The notes: generated from the letters alone by a model not told the origin. A stretch of 64,000 nt of DNA from Wurfbainia villosa (GCA_025175895.1 CM046004.1:49527359-49591358); one strand, 5' to 3'; shown: positions 34,043 through 46,704, counted from the first letter of the stretch. Translations and numbers: made by a program.

Positions 34043-35707
34043 CTTCAATATATGCTTTACCGCAGTCCAATGTCCCTGTCCAAGATTACTCTGATATCTG
34101 CTAACTATGCCCACGATAAAGCAGATATCTGGTCTCATACATAGCATAACATACATGAGGCTTCCTACTACCGAAGCATAAGGAACCGCCTTCATCTCCT
34201 CTATCTCCTTTGATGTTTTGGGACATATCTCTTTAGATAAAGGTACTCCATGCCTAAAAGGTAGAAAACCTTTCTTGGAGTTCTGCATGCTAAAACGAGA
34301 AAGGATAGTGTCAATGTATGAAGCTTGAGATAAGCACAACATCCTTTTCTTGCTATCCCTTATTACTTTGATCTCAAGGATGTGTCCCACTTCTCCCAAG
34401 TCCTTCATATCAAACTGTTTGGACAACCATACCCTTACGTCTAATAACACTCTAATATTGTTGCCAATGAACAAAATGTCATCAACGTATAGAACAAGAA
34501 ATACCACTACGTTTCCATCACATCTCTTGTATACACAAGGCTCATCCGGACTTTGAATAAATCCATATAACTGGATTACCTCATCAAAGTGGATATTCCA
34601 AGATCTAGAAGCTTGCTTCAATCCATAAATGGACCGATTAAGCTTACACATAAGATGCTCTTTGCCCATTGCAATGAATCCCTCTGGTTGCTTCATATAG
34701 ATGTTTTCCTCAAGACTTCCGTTAAGGAAAGCTGTCTTGACATCCATCTGCCAAATCTCATAATCCTCATGAGTAGCAATAGATAAGAGAATCCGGATAG
34801 ACTTAATCATAGCTACCGGCGAAAAGGTCTCCTCATAATCGATACCCTCTTTCTGAGTATACCCTTTCGCAACAAGCCTAGCTTTGAAGGTCTCAACCTT
34901 CCCGTCTACTCCTCTCTTTCTCTTGTAGATCCACTTGTATCCAATGGCTTTCACACCATCGGGTGGTTCTACTAGCTCCCAGACATGATTAGAATCCATA
35001 GATTCTATCTTTGAATTCATCGCTCTTTGGTAAGATACCGCATCTCTATCTTGGAGTGCCTCGTCATATGTCCAGGGATCAGGTTCAGGTTTACCAGGGA
35101 CTAAGTCCGAAGACTCTCCAAAGAACATGAATCTCTCGGGTTGTCTAACAACCCTCCCACTACAACGAGGTGCCTCCTGTGTATGCTCTGTGACACGCGG
35201 TGCAGTGACTTGTTGTATTTCCTCATGTACCGGTGGTACTGAAGTCGGGACTTCCCCTGTCAACTCCTCAAGAACAATCCTACTTGTAGGCTTGTGGTTC
35301 ATCACATAGTCCTCCTCTAGAAATCTGTCATTCGTACTCACGATCACCTTATGATCTCTAGGACTATAGAACAAACCACCCTTTGTTCCCTTAGGGTAGC
35401 CAACAAACAAGCGTACTTCTGTACGAGATTCCAACTTACCAGCATCTCCCTTCAGCACATGTGCTGGACTACCCCAAATCCGAATATGTCTTAGACTAGG
35501 CTTTCGCCCAGTCCACAATTCTATGGGAGTATAGGGTACTGACTTAGATGGAACCAAGTTCAGAATGTGTGCTACCATTTCTAGAGCAAACCCCCAGAAC
35601 GAATCATGTAACTTAGAATAACTCATCATCGATCTGACCATCTCTATAAGAGTCCTATTCCTTCGTTCCACCACACCATTCTGCTGTGGTGTGCCAGGTG
35701 CGGACAA
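34010..35707 (-). pseudogene. Element J integrase C-terminus-RT open frame, fused to LTR
   Basis: 565 open codons, the longest in the window. It begins MSAPGTPQQNGVVERRNRT (last catalytic Glu of integrase), then the linker with GGLFYSPRDHKVIVS and RCSGRVVRQPERF. RT follows from HVWELVEPPDGVKAIG, with DVKTAFLNG and LYVDDILFIGNN, and reaches GHWTAVKHILK. The last ten codons are read from the deletion junction and I's LTR, so RNase H is lost. RT looks intact; RNase H activity is absent. Confidence 0.85.
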
Positions 35708-36160
35708 TTGGGATTGAATCCCAGCCTATGATAAGTAACTCCTAAACTCTCCCAAGACGTACTCGCCACTATGATCAGATCGTAGTGTCTTGATACTTTT
35801 ACCTTGATGGTTCTCCACATCAGCCTTGAATTCTTTGAACCTGTCAAAGCATTCAGGCTTGCGGCGCATCAAGTAAATGTATCCATACCTTGAATAATCG
35901 TCTATAAAAGAGACAAAGTATTCAAAGCCACCTCTAGCCTGGATAGACATAGGACCGAACAAATCAGAAAGAACCAATTCCAATACATCTTTGGCTCTAT
36001 ACCCCTTAGCCTTAAAAGGCATCTTGGTCATCTTACCTTCCAAGCAAGACTCGCAGGTTGGGAGATCTTCCACCACTAATGAACCCAAGGGTCCATCAGC
36101 TATCAACTTTTGAATTCTACTCAGGTTAATATGACCAAGTCTTAGGTGCCAAAGATATAT
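35708..36160 (-). pseudogene. Element J integrase core
   Basis: 36106-35726 is open, with CESCLEGKM, LVLSDLFGP and LRSDHSGEY (normally RGGEY). One TAG at about 35727 where Glu is expected is all that separates it from the 565-codon frame. Another stop (MN-stop-IYLWHLRLGH) lies at its start, at a former Gln. Confidence 0.8.
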
Positions 36161-36825
36161 CTAGTTCATTTTCGAAGGTTCTTTTCTCTTATTAGACTTA
36201 GAAGATGAGTTATTCACTTCTATATGCATCGTGGGAGTTTTCGGTTTAAGAGTATACAAATTGCCAACCAATGTACCAGAACAAATAATCTTCCTATTCC
36301 TTTTTATAACAACTTTGTCATTAAAAGAAACAGAATATCCATCCAGAAACAATTTAGAAACTGAAATTATATTCTTTCTAAAAGTAGGTACATAAAGACA
36401 ATTTCTCAAAACCAAAACTTTATTCCTATCAAAAGATAAATAAACGTCTCCCACTGCAATAGCCGCCACCTTTGAAGCATTGCCCATGAAGACGGTAATC
36501 TCTCCCTCAGCTAGTCGTCGGGATTCCTGGAACCCCTTTGTTCTTTCAGCGAGGACAGTCCGCCTTCCAATGTCTAGTCTGCTTGCAAGTGAAGTACTTA
36601 CCTTTCGGCTTCTTCACTCCTCCCTGAGATCCTCCCACCACCTTTGCTCCACCTTGTTTCTCCTTCTTTCCTTTCAGCTTAGAAGTAGAAACTTTTTTGA
36701 GCAACCATGGCTTGAGGACACTCTTTAGCAGTTAAGACAATATCAGGATTCCTTTTCCTATCATCATAATTATGAACAGTAAGTTTATTTTCCTTTAGTA
36801 TCATAGTAAGTGGACTGAAAGTCAT
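36161..36825 (-). pseudogene. Element J gag-protease remnant
   Basis: ATG at 36825. Gag is cut from about codon 40 to just before the basic KPKGKK-like stretch, the same right breakpoint as in I. A second deletion between the zinc knuckle (TCKQTRHWKADC) and FQESRRLAEG removes the catalytic DTG of protease. The rest (36487-36161, MGNASKVAAIAVGD ... PSKMN) is open. It cannot make particles or protease. Confidence 0.82.
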
Positions 36826-37877
36826 TTTTGAAAATCCTAAGAATCACATAGATCATTACTGTAGATTTCAAAAAATTATTGATTCCTCAAACAATAAAAT
36901 TTTTAAATCAACCAATACCTCAAAACACCGAGAATATCGCATGCCACGATAGTGTGGACGTATACGAATTCTACATTTGTAAGAGGAGGTTTAACCCATT
37001 AATTTTATTATCTTGTTAACCTTACTTTTTGACAAATAAAATTAATAGTTGGTTCCTCTTTGGCCCTACAAATAAAAGCAGTGACTCCGATGGGGAGGAT
37101 ACTTTTTATTTGCATCTAAGTGTGCACCATTACACGATACTAAGGGAATTATCTCGGATTATGTGCCTTACCGATGGGGAAGTACACACGCTCCTAAATA
37201 ATTTCCTATAACCATTATTTGACCTAGTGATCCGCAAACAAACTCATCCGATGGGGAGGAAGGCACTCAGAGCCGACGCGCATGTTTGTTGCATCACACG
37301 TCAAATTGTAATGGAGGCCGCGGGAATTAATTAAAATGTCCCTCTCCCACTTAGTAAATTGACAGTGAGGAATTTTCAAGCACACACAACATGCATATAA
37401 AACAAATCAGCAATAAATATGGAAAAAATCAGAATTTTTCCAACTATTATGGCATTGTTCTCCAATATGTGTCCCGTCGTGTCGCCACCTTGTCCGCTCC
37501 ACCTTTTCCCGTGCGCAAGTCACCAAGGAGATCCGAGCCAAGATAAACTATTTTAATTTACATCCATCGATCCTATATTCCACGAAGGAGTGTACAAATA
37601 ATCTATATCGAAAGTAAACTAAAATGAGTGGCTAAAAAATGTCATATTTAATTACAAAAATTAAATACTAATTTAGCCTCGTCAACCCCGAGGATTCAAA
37701 TAATATACAATCACACACACATGCAATCACATACACACATATATAGCCATAATAGTTGGATCTTATGCCTGCAACCAAAAAGTTATCCTACGCACAACCT
37801 ACTATCATCCGGCATATACAATATATGATAAGTGCATGAAAGTAACCGAATCCAAAACACACAAAACCGGAAACCGT
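36826..37877 (-). other. Element J leader
   Basis: Non-coding. Hairpins with apex GATGG at 37085-37097, 37063-37187 region (37167-37182 core) and 37247-37257. Also TCC-ACGA-AGGA near 37580. Confidence 0.6.
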
Positions 37878-37890
37878 GGCTCTGATACCA
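37878..37890 (-). promoter_or_regulatory. Primer-binding site of element J
   Basis: Minus strand TGGTATCAGAGCC, unchanged, two bases from the LTR edge. Confidence 0.88.
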
Positions 37891-37892
37891 AT

Positions 37893-40009
37893 TAGATGGC
37901 ATTGTGCTCGGAAGCTCATTGGCTCCCATGTCCCCGGATTAAAATATTCACTAATGAAAACTAATCCAGATAGGATGAGTTTCCTAAGCACAACCAATTC
38001 GTCGTCGTGCTAACGACTTGAGCGATCGCTTGAACAAACTAGTTGTTCAAGCGACCAAGCTCTTCTAGTCGGTTAGCCGCGGAAGAGACGACGGACAGAT
38101 CGTCGGTTTTTGTGTTTATCTTCGGGGTCAATGATTATACAAATACATATGGATGTAGAAATGTATAATCAACACATACAATCATATTAATAAGAACATG
38201 AAAAGATCAATACTAAAACTTGTAAAACTTTTATACCTCTCGATCTTCTATCATATATCCTAACCTCCTTGTAGACTTCGTGTGGGCGAAGATCCTCCAC
38301 GAGTTGAAGCTTTCTAGATCTTCTTCAATCAAAAGAAAGAAGAATTCTCCTTCCCTTCTTGCTTGAGCCAACCACCAAGCCACAAAAGCTTGATGCCACC
38401 GACCCCAAGAATAGAGAGAACAAGATGGCCAACCAAGGAACCAAACAAGGGAACAATCCCTAGCTCCTTTGTGTCGTCGGCCAAGAGGAAAAGAAGAGGA
38501 GAAGAGGAATAGGTTGAGCGCCGACCAAGGTAGAGGGAAAAGAGATATGAGCCGGTAACACCTTAGGAAGAAGAAGAGCTCCTCTCCTATAGTTGTCGCC
38601 CACTCTTCCTTCCAAACCCTAGCCGCCCAACAAAGGATCCAAACCCTAATCTCCCTAGGGTTTCTTGCCGCCCAAGCCAATGAAAGGCAAAACCCTAATC
38701 TCCAAAAACATCCAACAACTTCTTCTCTTGCCGCCCACCTTAATCCCCCTTTTATAGAGTTGGGCTTAAGCCTTGTTTTAATCTCCACCGTCGGTTCTAG
38801 GGTTTTAATCTCAACCGTCGGATCTAGAGATTTAATCTCAACGGTCGGATCTAGAGATTTAATATCCACCGTCGGATCTAGGTATTTAATCTCAACCGTT
38901 AGATCTAGAGATTTAATCTCAACCGTCGGATCTAGAGATTTAATCTCCACCGTCGGATCTAGAGATTTAATCTCCACCGTCGGATCTAGGGATTTAATCT
39001 CAACCGTCAGATCTAGAGATTTAATCTCAACCGTCGGATCTAGAGATTTAATCTCCACCGTCGGATATAGGGATTTATTTTCCATCATTGGATCTAGACC
39101 TCATGAGGTTTATATTAGGCTATGATAGGGACCATGAGGAGGAGTTGGATCTTGGCCACCCGATGGATCGGAACGACACAAACTTTATCCATTAATGATG
39201 TTCCATTCCACTAGAGGATCATCATTGAATTACCTCACCAACCCCCATAAATTAATATCGGCTCCATACATTATTTGGACATCCATCTCCCCGTGTTTAA
39301 GATATCGAATGTCCGTCAATTAATTGATTTACTGACCATCAATCAATTAACATCTAACTCCTCGAGTAGTACCACTCAACCTTATCATCATGTTGACTAA
39401 GTCAGCATGCAGGGTTTATATGATGAACCTTATGAGCTCCTCAAGGAGACATCATCAACCTAGTATATAGGAAACGGTTTCCTCCTATAATCAACTGCAC
39501 ACCATGTAAATAATATCATTTCCCAACTTACTGGGCATATTGATTTAATCCATATAAATCTCACCATTTGGTAAATCAAAGAAATAAATACTAAGTACAT
39601 ATTCCCGTTGTTATATAGGGATTAAGAGCATGTACAACATAATATCTGAGGTCCGATTCAATTATGTAGTCAGCAATAAATTGAATCACCTCTATGTCGG
39701 TCCTGCTCAATACACCTAAGTGTACTAGTGTAACTCTATGTTCAAGATAAAACAATTCCAAGCTACACTACAACCATGCCAATGGTTTGTCCAAAACCAT
39801 CTTGGTTGTGAGCCTCTACTTATATTCTACAAGGGACTGATAACATGATCTTCTGTGCCACACCAAGCACCATGTTATCTACAATGTAAAGTATTAGACT
39901 ATATGCACACATATAATAAATATAAAGTGCAAACAATGATCATGTGATTCTTATTTCAAAATAAAAATATTCATACAAAATGGCTAGGTTTTCAGTATAC
40001 ATTCCAACA
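37893..40009 (-). repeat. Element J 5' LTR
   Basis: 2117 bp, right end TACATTCCAACA. TATAAAAGG on the minus strand at 38748-38756. It is longer than other family-1 LTRs because the 27-bp array has about 12 units. Confidence 0.85.
38777..39097 (-). repeat. 27-bp minisatellite in the J LTR U3
   Basis: About 12 units with consensus words AACCGTCGGATCTAGAGATT. It lies directly upstream of the TATA box in transcript direction. It creates the artefactual periodic reading frames on both strands. Confidence 0.9.
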
Positions 40010-41233
40010 GGCCAAAAGTGGAAGAAGAAGAGAGAAAGAACCTTCCTTATTTGGTGCCACCCTTGCCTCCAAACCCTAATCCTAATCCTATCTCAAATAG
40101 GATTTCTTCTTGCCGCCCAAACCCTAGCTCTCCTATCATGTAGTTCATGCCAAATCCCTTTCCCATCCTTTTATAGAGTTAGGGACAAGTCATGAATTAA
40201 TCTCCTCCATTGGTTCTAGGGATTTAATCTCAACCGTCGGATCTAGAGATTTAATCACAACCGTCGGTTCTTAGAGATCTAATCTCTACCAATGGATCTT
40301 TGAGTTTTGTTTCTATCCTTTGGATCTAAGCATCATGAGGTGTTAATAGGCTACATTAGGGACCATGAGGAGGAGTTGGGTCTGTGCCACCCATGGATCA
40401 AGCCCATATAAAGTCCGATCCACTAATGATGATCCAATCCACTAAAGGTTCATCATTGATCTACCTCACCAACCCCCCTATGATAATATGGGATCCATAT
40501 ATTATTTGTACATTTTCTCCCTGTATTTAAGATCTCGAATGTCTATCGATTAATTAATTTATCGACCATTAATTAATCAACATCTAACTCCTTGAGTAGT
40601 ACCACTCAACCTTTTCATCATGCCGGACCAAGTCCACCTGCAGGGTTTACATGATGAACCTTATGAGCTCCTCAAGGGGACATCATCATCCTAATATATA
40701 GGACACGGTTTCCTCCTATAATCAACGACACACCATATAACTAATATCATCTCCCAACTTACCGAGCCTATCGATTTAATCTATAAATCTCGCCCATTGG
40801 TAAATCAAAGAGATGAGTACTAAGTATATGTGCCCGTTATTATATCGGGATTAAGAGCATGTACTAAATAATATCTGACGTTCGATTCGATTATGTAGTC
40901 GGCAATAAATCGAATCACCTCTAAGTCGGTCCTGCTCAATACACACAAATTGCACTAGTGTGATTCTATGGTCAAGACAACCCAATACCAAACCACACTA
41001 CAACCATTCCGATGGTTTGTCCAAAGTCATCTCGGTTGTGAGCCTTTGCTTATACTTTTCAAGGGGCTGATAACATGGTCTCTTGCATGACACCACACAC
41101 CATGTTATCTACAATGTAAAGTATTAGACAATATTGCATAATCATAAAAATATACAAATAATGATCATGTGATTCTTATTCCAAAATAAAGATGTTTATT
41201 GAAAAGATAGACTTTTCAGTATACATCCCTACA
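40010..41233 (-). repeat. Element I 3' LTR, proximal part
   Basis: Resumes at GGCCAAAAG, matching 52822 onward of the 5' LTR, and ends CCCTACA. TATAAAAGG on the minus strand at 40167-40175, two to three 27-bp units at 40213-40297. Polypurine tract AGTGGGAGAT (minus) at 41234-41244. Confidence 0.87.
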
Positions 41234-41299
41234 ATCTCCCACTTATACTAAAAGACTATGTTGTCCTCATACTGTCATACATCTGATTCCCCTTCCCTC

Positions 41300-42933
41300 C
41301 ACATGCCTATCCAAGCTCTCGCTAGAAGGGCCTTAGTGAAAGGGTCTACCAGCTCATCCTCTGATGCAATCTAGGCGACAAAAACTTCTACCTCCTTTAC
41401 GATTTCTCGTATCAGGTGGTACTTGCGTTCTATGTATTTACTTACATTATGGGCTCGTAGTTCCTTCGAGTTTGCAACTACACCATTATTATCGTAATAA
41501 ATTGCGATAGTTCTGGGCAAATCAGGAATCACATCCAAGTCCATCAGGAAGTTCCTGAGCCATACAACTTATTTGCCCGCCTCAGAGGCCGCCACATACT
41601 TAGCTTCCATGGTAGAGTCTGCCTTGCATTTCTGCTTGACACTCCTCCATACAATGGCTCCACCTCCCAAAGTAAATACAAAACCTGAGGTAGATTTATT
41701 GTTATCCCTATCAGATTGGAAGTCGCAATCCATGTAACCCACAAGGAGTAAATGGACTTCTCGGTAAACTAGCATATATTCCCTAGTCCTTCTCAGGCAC
41801 TTCAATATATGCTTTACCGCAGACCAATGTCCCTATCCTGGATTACTCTGATATCTGCTGACCATGCCCATGACAAAGCAGATATCTGGTCTCGTACATA
41901 GCATCGCATACATGAGGCTTCCTACTGCTGAAACATAAGGAACCGCCTTCATCTCCTCTATCTCCTTAGATGATCTAGGACACATCTCCTCAAATAAAGG
42001 AACTCCATGCCTGAAAGGTAGAAAACCCTTCTTCGAGTTATGCATGCTAAAACGCTCCATAATCGTGTCTATGTATGAAGCTTGGGATAAGCACAATATC
42101 CTTTTCCTGCGATCCTTTATAACCTTGATCCCAAGGATGTGTCCTACCTCTCCCAAGTCCTTCATATCAAACTGTTTGGACAACCACACCCTTACGTCCG
42201 ATAACACCTTGATATTGTTGTCAATCAACAAAATGTCATCTACGTATTGTACAAGAAATACCACTACGTTTCTGTCACATCTCTTGTATACAAAAGACTC
42301 ATCCGTACTTTGAATAAATACATAAGACTGGATCTCCTCATCAAACCGGATGTTCCAAGACCTCGAAGCTTGTTTCAATCCATAAATGGACCGATTAAGC
42401 TTACATACAAGATGCTCTTTGACCTTAGCAATGAATCCCTCTTGTTGCTTCATGTAGATGTTTTCCTCAAGACTTCCATTAAGGAAAGCTGTCTTGACAT
42501 CCATCTACCACACCTCATAATCCAAATGAGCTGCTATGCATAAGAGAATCTGGATCGACTTAAGCATGGCTACCGGCGAAAAGGTCTCCTCATAATCGAT
42601 ACCCTCTTTCTGAGTATACACCTTCGCAACAAGCCTCGCTTTGAAGGTCTCAACCTTTTCATCTATTCCTCTCTTTCTCTTGTAGATCCACTTGCATCCA
42701 ATGGTTTTTACACCATCGGGTGGTTCTACTAGCTCCCATACCTGATTTGAATCCATAGATTCAATCTCAGCATTCATTGCACTTTGCCAGGATACTGCAT
42801 CTTTATCTTGGATTGCCTCGTCATATGTCCAAGGATCAGGTTCATGTTCGCCAAGGACCAAATCAGAAGATTCTCCGAAGAACATGAATCTATCAGGCTG
42901 TCTCACAACCCTCCCACTACGATGAGGTATCAC
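41300..42933 (-). pseudogene. Element I reverse transcriptase and RNase H
   Basis: Open segments 42933-42505, 42504-41833 and 41805-41569 in one frame or close to it. RT has DVKTAFLNG and QYVDDILLIDNN (Gln before YVDD, where others have Leu). RNase H keeps DSTMEAKYVAASEA. Stops at 42505 and 41833 sit at CAG codons of the other copies (VW-stop-MDV, PG-stop-GHW). Further RNase H decay runs to about 41300. Confidence 0.82.
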
Positions 42934-44016
42934 TTGTGTATACTCTGTGACACGCAGTGCAGTGACTTGTGGTATATCGTCTTATACCGGTGGAACTAAA
43001 GAAGTGACTTCCCATTTTAACTCCTCCAGAACAATTTTACTCTTGGGTTTGTGGCTCATCACATAGTCTTCCTCAAGAAATCTGGCGTTTGTGCTAACGA
43101 TCACCCTCTGATCTCTAGGACTATAAAACAATCCAACCTTCGTTCCCCTGGGATAGCCAACAAACAAGCATACTTCTGTATGAGGTTCGAACATACCAGC
43201 ATATGCCTTCAGCACATGAGCTGAACTCCCCCATATCCGAATATGTTTTAGACTAGGCTTTCGCCCAGTCCACAACTCTGTGGGAGTAGAAGGCATTGAT
43301 TTAGATGGAACCAAGTTCAGAATGTATACCGCCGTATCTAGAGCATATCCCCAGAACGAATCTGGCAAGTCAGAATAACTCATCATCAATCTAACTATCT
43401 CTATAAGAGTCCTATTCCTTCGCTCTGCTACACCATTCTGCTAGGGTGTGTCAGGTGTAGTCAATTGGGATTGAATCCCAGCCTCTGATAAGTAGTTTCT
43501 AAACTCTCCCAAGACGTACTCACCGCCACGATCAGATCGTAGTGTCTTGATACTTTTACCTTGATGTTTCTCCACATCAGCCTTGAATTCTTTGAACTTG
43601 TCAAAGCATTCAGACTTGCGGCGCATCAGGTAAATGTATCCATATCTTGAGTAATCGTCTATAAAAGAGACGAAATACTCAAAATCACCACTAGCCTGGA
43701 TAGACATAGGACCACACAAATCAGAATGAACCAATTCTAACACATCTTTGGCTCTATACCCCTTGGCCTTAAAAGGCCTCTTGGTCATCTTACCCTCCAA
43801 GCAAGATTCACAGGTTGGGAGATCTTCCACCACTAATGAACCCAAAGGTCCATCAGCTATCAACCTTTGAATTCTGCTTAGGTTAATGTGACCAAGCCTA
43901 AGATGCCAAAGATATGTTTGGTTCATCTTCGAAGGTTCTTTTCTCTTATTGGAATTAGAAGATGAGTTATTAACTTCAATTTGCATCGTGGGAGGTTTTG
44001 GTTCAAGTGTATACAA
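42934..44016 (-). pseudogene. Element I integrase
   Basis: Open 44016-43441 (end of protease region, pre-integrase WHLRLGHINL, rve core with ELVHSDLCGP and LRSDRGGEYV) and 43389-42982 (rest and linker). The stop at 43441 (TP-stop-QNG) replaces Gln CAG; that at 42982 replaces Gln CAA. The core is otherwise complete, with Glu in AERRNRT between the two segments. Confidence 0.82.
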
Positions 44017-44715
44017 ATTTCCTATCGATGTACCTGAACAGATATTCTCCCTATTCCTTTTTATAACAACTTGTCATTAAAAGAAATAGAATATTCATCC
44101 ATAAATAATTTAGAAACTGAAACTAAATTATTTCTAAATAAAGGTACATAAAGGGAATTTTCCATAACCTAAGTTTTATTTTTCTCAAGAGATAAATAAA
44201 ACTTCTCCCACTGCAATAGCCGCCACCTTTATGGCATTGCCCAAGTAAATGGTAATCTTCCCTTTAGCTAGTCGTCGGGATTCCTGGAACCCCTGCAAAG
44301 TATTGCAGACATGATTAGTGGCTCCCGTATCTACACACCAGGTGCCGGTAGATAACACCGCTAATCATGTTTCAATGACTAGTTTAAAGGATATATCTTT
44401 GTTCTGCTTTGGATTGGGACAATCCTTCTTCTAATGTCCATCCTGCTTATAAGTGAAGTACTTGCCTTTCGGCTTCTTCACTCCTCCATGAGATCCTCCC
44501 ATCGCCTTTGCTTCACCTTGTTTCTTCTTCTTCTTGCCTTTCGGCTTAGAAGTAGAAACCTTTTTGAGCAACCATGGCTTGAGGACACTCTTCGAAGAGT
44601 GCATACTTCTACTCCTTAGCAGATAAGACAATATCTAGATTCTTTTCCAATCAACTTTATTTGGGTACAGTAAGTTTATTTCCTTTAGTATCATAGTAAG
44701 TGGACTGAAAGTCAT
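44017..44715 (-). pseudogene. Element I gag-protease remnant with internal deletion
   Basis: ATG at 44715 (MTFSPLTMILKEI). After about 45 codons gag jumps from the LLEECP position to the QAMVAQKVSTSKPKGKK position, a loss of roughly 480 bp. The breakpoint words GAGTGTCCTCAAGCCATGG are also in J. The knuckle is mutated (YFTYKQDGH) and the protease still reads WCVDTGATNHVC, with a stop upstream and a frameshift near 44070. Confidence 0.82.
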
Positions 44716-45551
44716 TCTTGAAAATCCTAAGAATCACATAGATCATTACTGTAGATTTCAAAAAATTATTGATTCCTCAAACAATAAAATTTTAAAATCA
44801 ACCAACACCTCTAAACACCGAGAATATTGCATGCCATGATCGTGTGGACGTATACGAATTCTACATTTGTAAGAGGAGGTTTTACCCATTAATTTTACTA
44901 TCTTGTCAACCTAACTTTATGACAAGTAAAATTAATAGTTGGTTTCTCTTCGGCCCTACAAATAAAAGCAGTGACTCCGATGGGGAGGATACTTATATTT
45001 GTATCTAAGTGTTCACCATTACTTGGTACCAAGGTAATTATCTCGGGTTATGTGCCTTACGATGGGCAAGTACACACACTCCTTAATAATTTCCTATAAC
45101 CATATTCGACCTTGTGATACACAAACAAACCCATCCGATGGGGAGGAAGGCACTCAAAGCCGATGCGCAAGTTTGTTTGCATCACTTGTCAAATAGTAAT
45201 GGAGGCCACGAGAATTTATAAAAATATCCCTCTCCCACTTAGTAATTTGAAATTAAGGAATTTTTTAGGCTACCACATGCATATCAAACAATAAGCAATA
45301 AATATGAAAAATAAATTATTTTCCAACTATTATGGCTTTTGTCTTCAATATGTCTCCCGTCGCATCGCCTTCACGTCCGCTCCTCCTACGCCATGTACGA
45401 GCCATCCGGAGATCCGAGCCGAGACTAAAACCTATTTTAATTTACATCCATCGATCCTATACTCCATGAGGGAGTGTACATGAAATCTAGATCAAAAGTA
45501 AAATAAAATAAAGAGCGGCCAAACAATGTCATATTAAATTTACCAAAAACT
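44716..45551 (-). other. Element I leader, inner part
   Basis: Non-coding, parallel to the C and J leaders. GATGG-apex hairpins near 44975-44987 and 45137. Split at 45552 by element K (TSD AAACT 45547-45551) and continuing at 51864. Confidence 0.7.
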
Positions 45552-46704
45552 TGTTGGATCGAAAGTGTCGCTAGAGGGGGGGGGGTGAATAGCGATACGG
45601 TGTCGTTAAAAACTTTTGCAATAAGTAAAAAGCAAGTAGAGAATGCACAGCGGAAATATAAAGTAGACAAGATATTTTTACGTGGTTCACAATCTTTCGA
45701 TTGCTAATCCACGGCCCTAGTGATCCTTGATCACGTACGGAGGGCAATTCACTAAAACCACTCCTCTTCGTTGGAAGTAGGAGCAACGATTACAAAAAGA
45801 AATCAAGGCAAAGGGACACTCCCCCTTTCCTTGTTACGATTAAAGCACAAAGACAATTTAAAGAAGTAGAACTTAAATAAATATACCGACAACTCTTATA
45901 AGTAGAAGATGTAGCTTTCGTTGTCGACGGCACTTCGTCGTAGCAAATGTGAGTAGTAGTAGCGGCGTTACGACGGCGTGTTGAGAGCTCTTGAATACTT
46001 GTTATTTGCTTGGCTTGAACATGTCTATTTATGGATATTGATCTATGAATTTAGACATAGGTAGTGTCCAAGGTGAGGTTCTTATCCCCCAAGACTTGTT
46101 CATCCACATCCTTTGCGCCAACTCAAGGATGAGGTGTTTCATCCAACCACCTTGTGCCACCTCCAACCTCCTTGTGCGCCAACTCAAGGATGAGGTGTTT
46201 CATCCAACCACCTTGTGCCACCTCCAACCTCCTTGTGCGCCAACTCAAGGATGAGGTGTTTCATCCAACCACCTTGTGCCACCTCCAACCTCCTTGGGCG
46301 CCAACTTGTTGGAGCCATTCAACTTGTGCCACATCATGGGAGCCAACCATCTTGTGCCAACTCACCTTATTTTGGGCGTCCACCACAAGGAAGCTTGGTG
46401 ATGGTTTGGATGTCCACCTTGATGCCACATCACCCTTTGTACCAAAACACGAGTCAAGTCCAAATTCACCCCCTTGAAATTCGAGCTCTTCTCGAGGCTG
46501 GAACTTGACTAGCAGTTGACTGTAGTCAAAGGGTTTTGGACTGCAGTACAAGTTAGCTTAAAATATAAAGTACGATGGTTCTAACCATCTGATCTCGACC
46601 TAGACCTTCCATTGGAGGTATTGGGTCGGATCTACGCTTAACGACCTTGCTTCGCTTTCACACGAGCTTACCTTGTAGCCTCGCTTCCGGTCTTCACCCG
46701 AGTT
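45552..46704 (-). repeat. Element K 3' LTR, truncated
   Basis: Begins TGTTGGATCGAAAGTGTCGC. It ends at CACCCGAGT and joins RT sequence; about 190 bp present in the 5' LTR (51665-51858) are missing. Three 61-bp tandem units at 46115-46297. Confidence 0.88.

Larger units (their letters stand above)
34043..40009 (-). mobile_element. Element J: family-1 copia element, 3' end deleted
   Basis: Minus strand, inserted in I's 3' LTR. 5' LTR 37893-40009, primer site 37878-37890, leader 36826-37877, deleted gag 36161-36825, integrase and RT to 34043. I's LTR resumes at 40010. The end of RNase H, the polypurine tract and the 3' LTR are gone together with part of I's LTR, so the left target duplication cannot be seen. 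Confidence 0.85.

Noticed and set aside
38231..39088. 285-codon minus-strand frame with a nine-residue PTVEIKSLD repeat
   Set aside because: It is the 27-bp minisatellite of the J LTR read in a frame divisible by three. Similar frames appear on the other strand and in B (55431-55832).
38777..39097. Possible CRISPR-like array
   Set aside because: Units are directly adjacent with no spacers, degenerate, and inside a retrotransposon LTR in plant DNA.
46045..46508. Plus-strand frames with repeated Cys-Ala-Asn-Ser words
   Set aside because: They are read across the 61-bp tandem repeat in the K LTR; the same frames occur in the other LTR (51006-51472) and match no domain.
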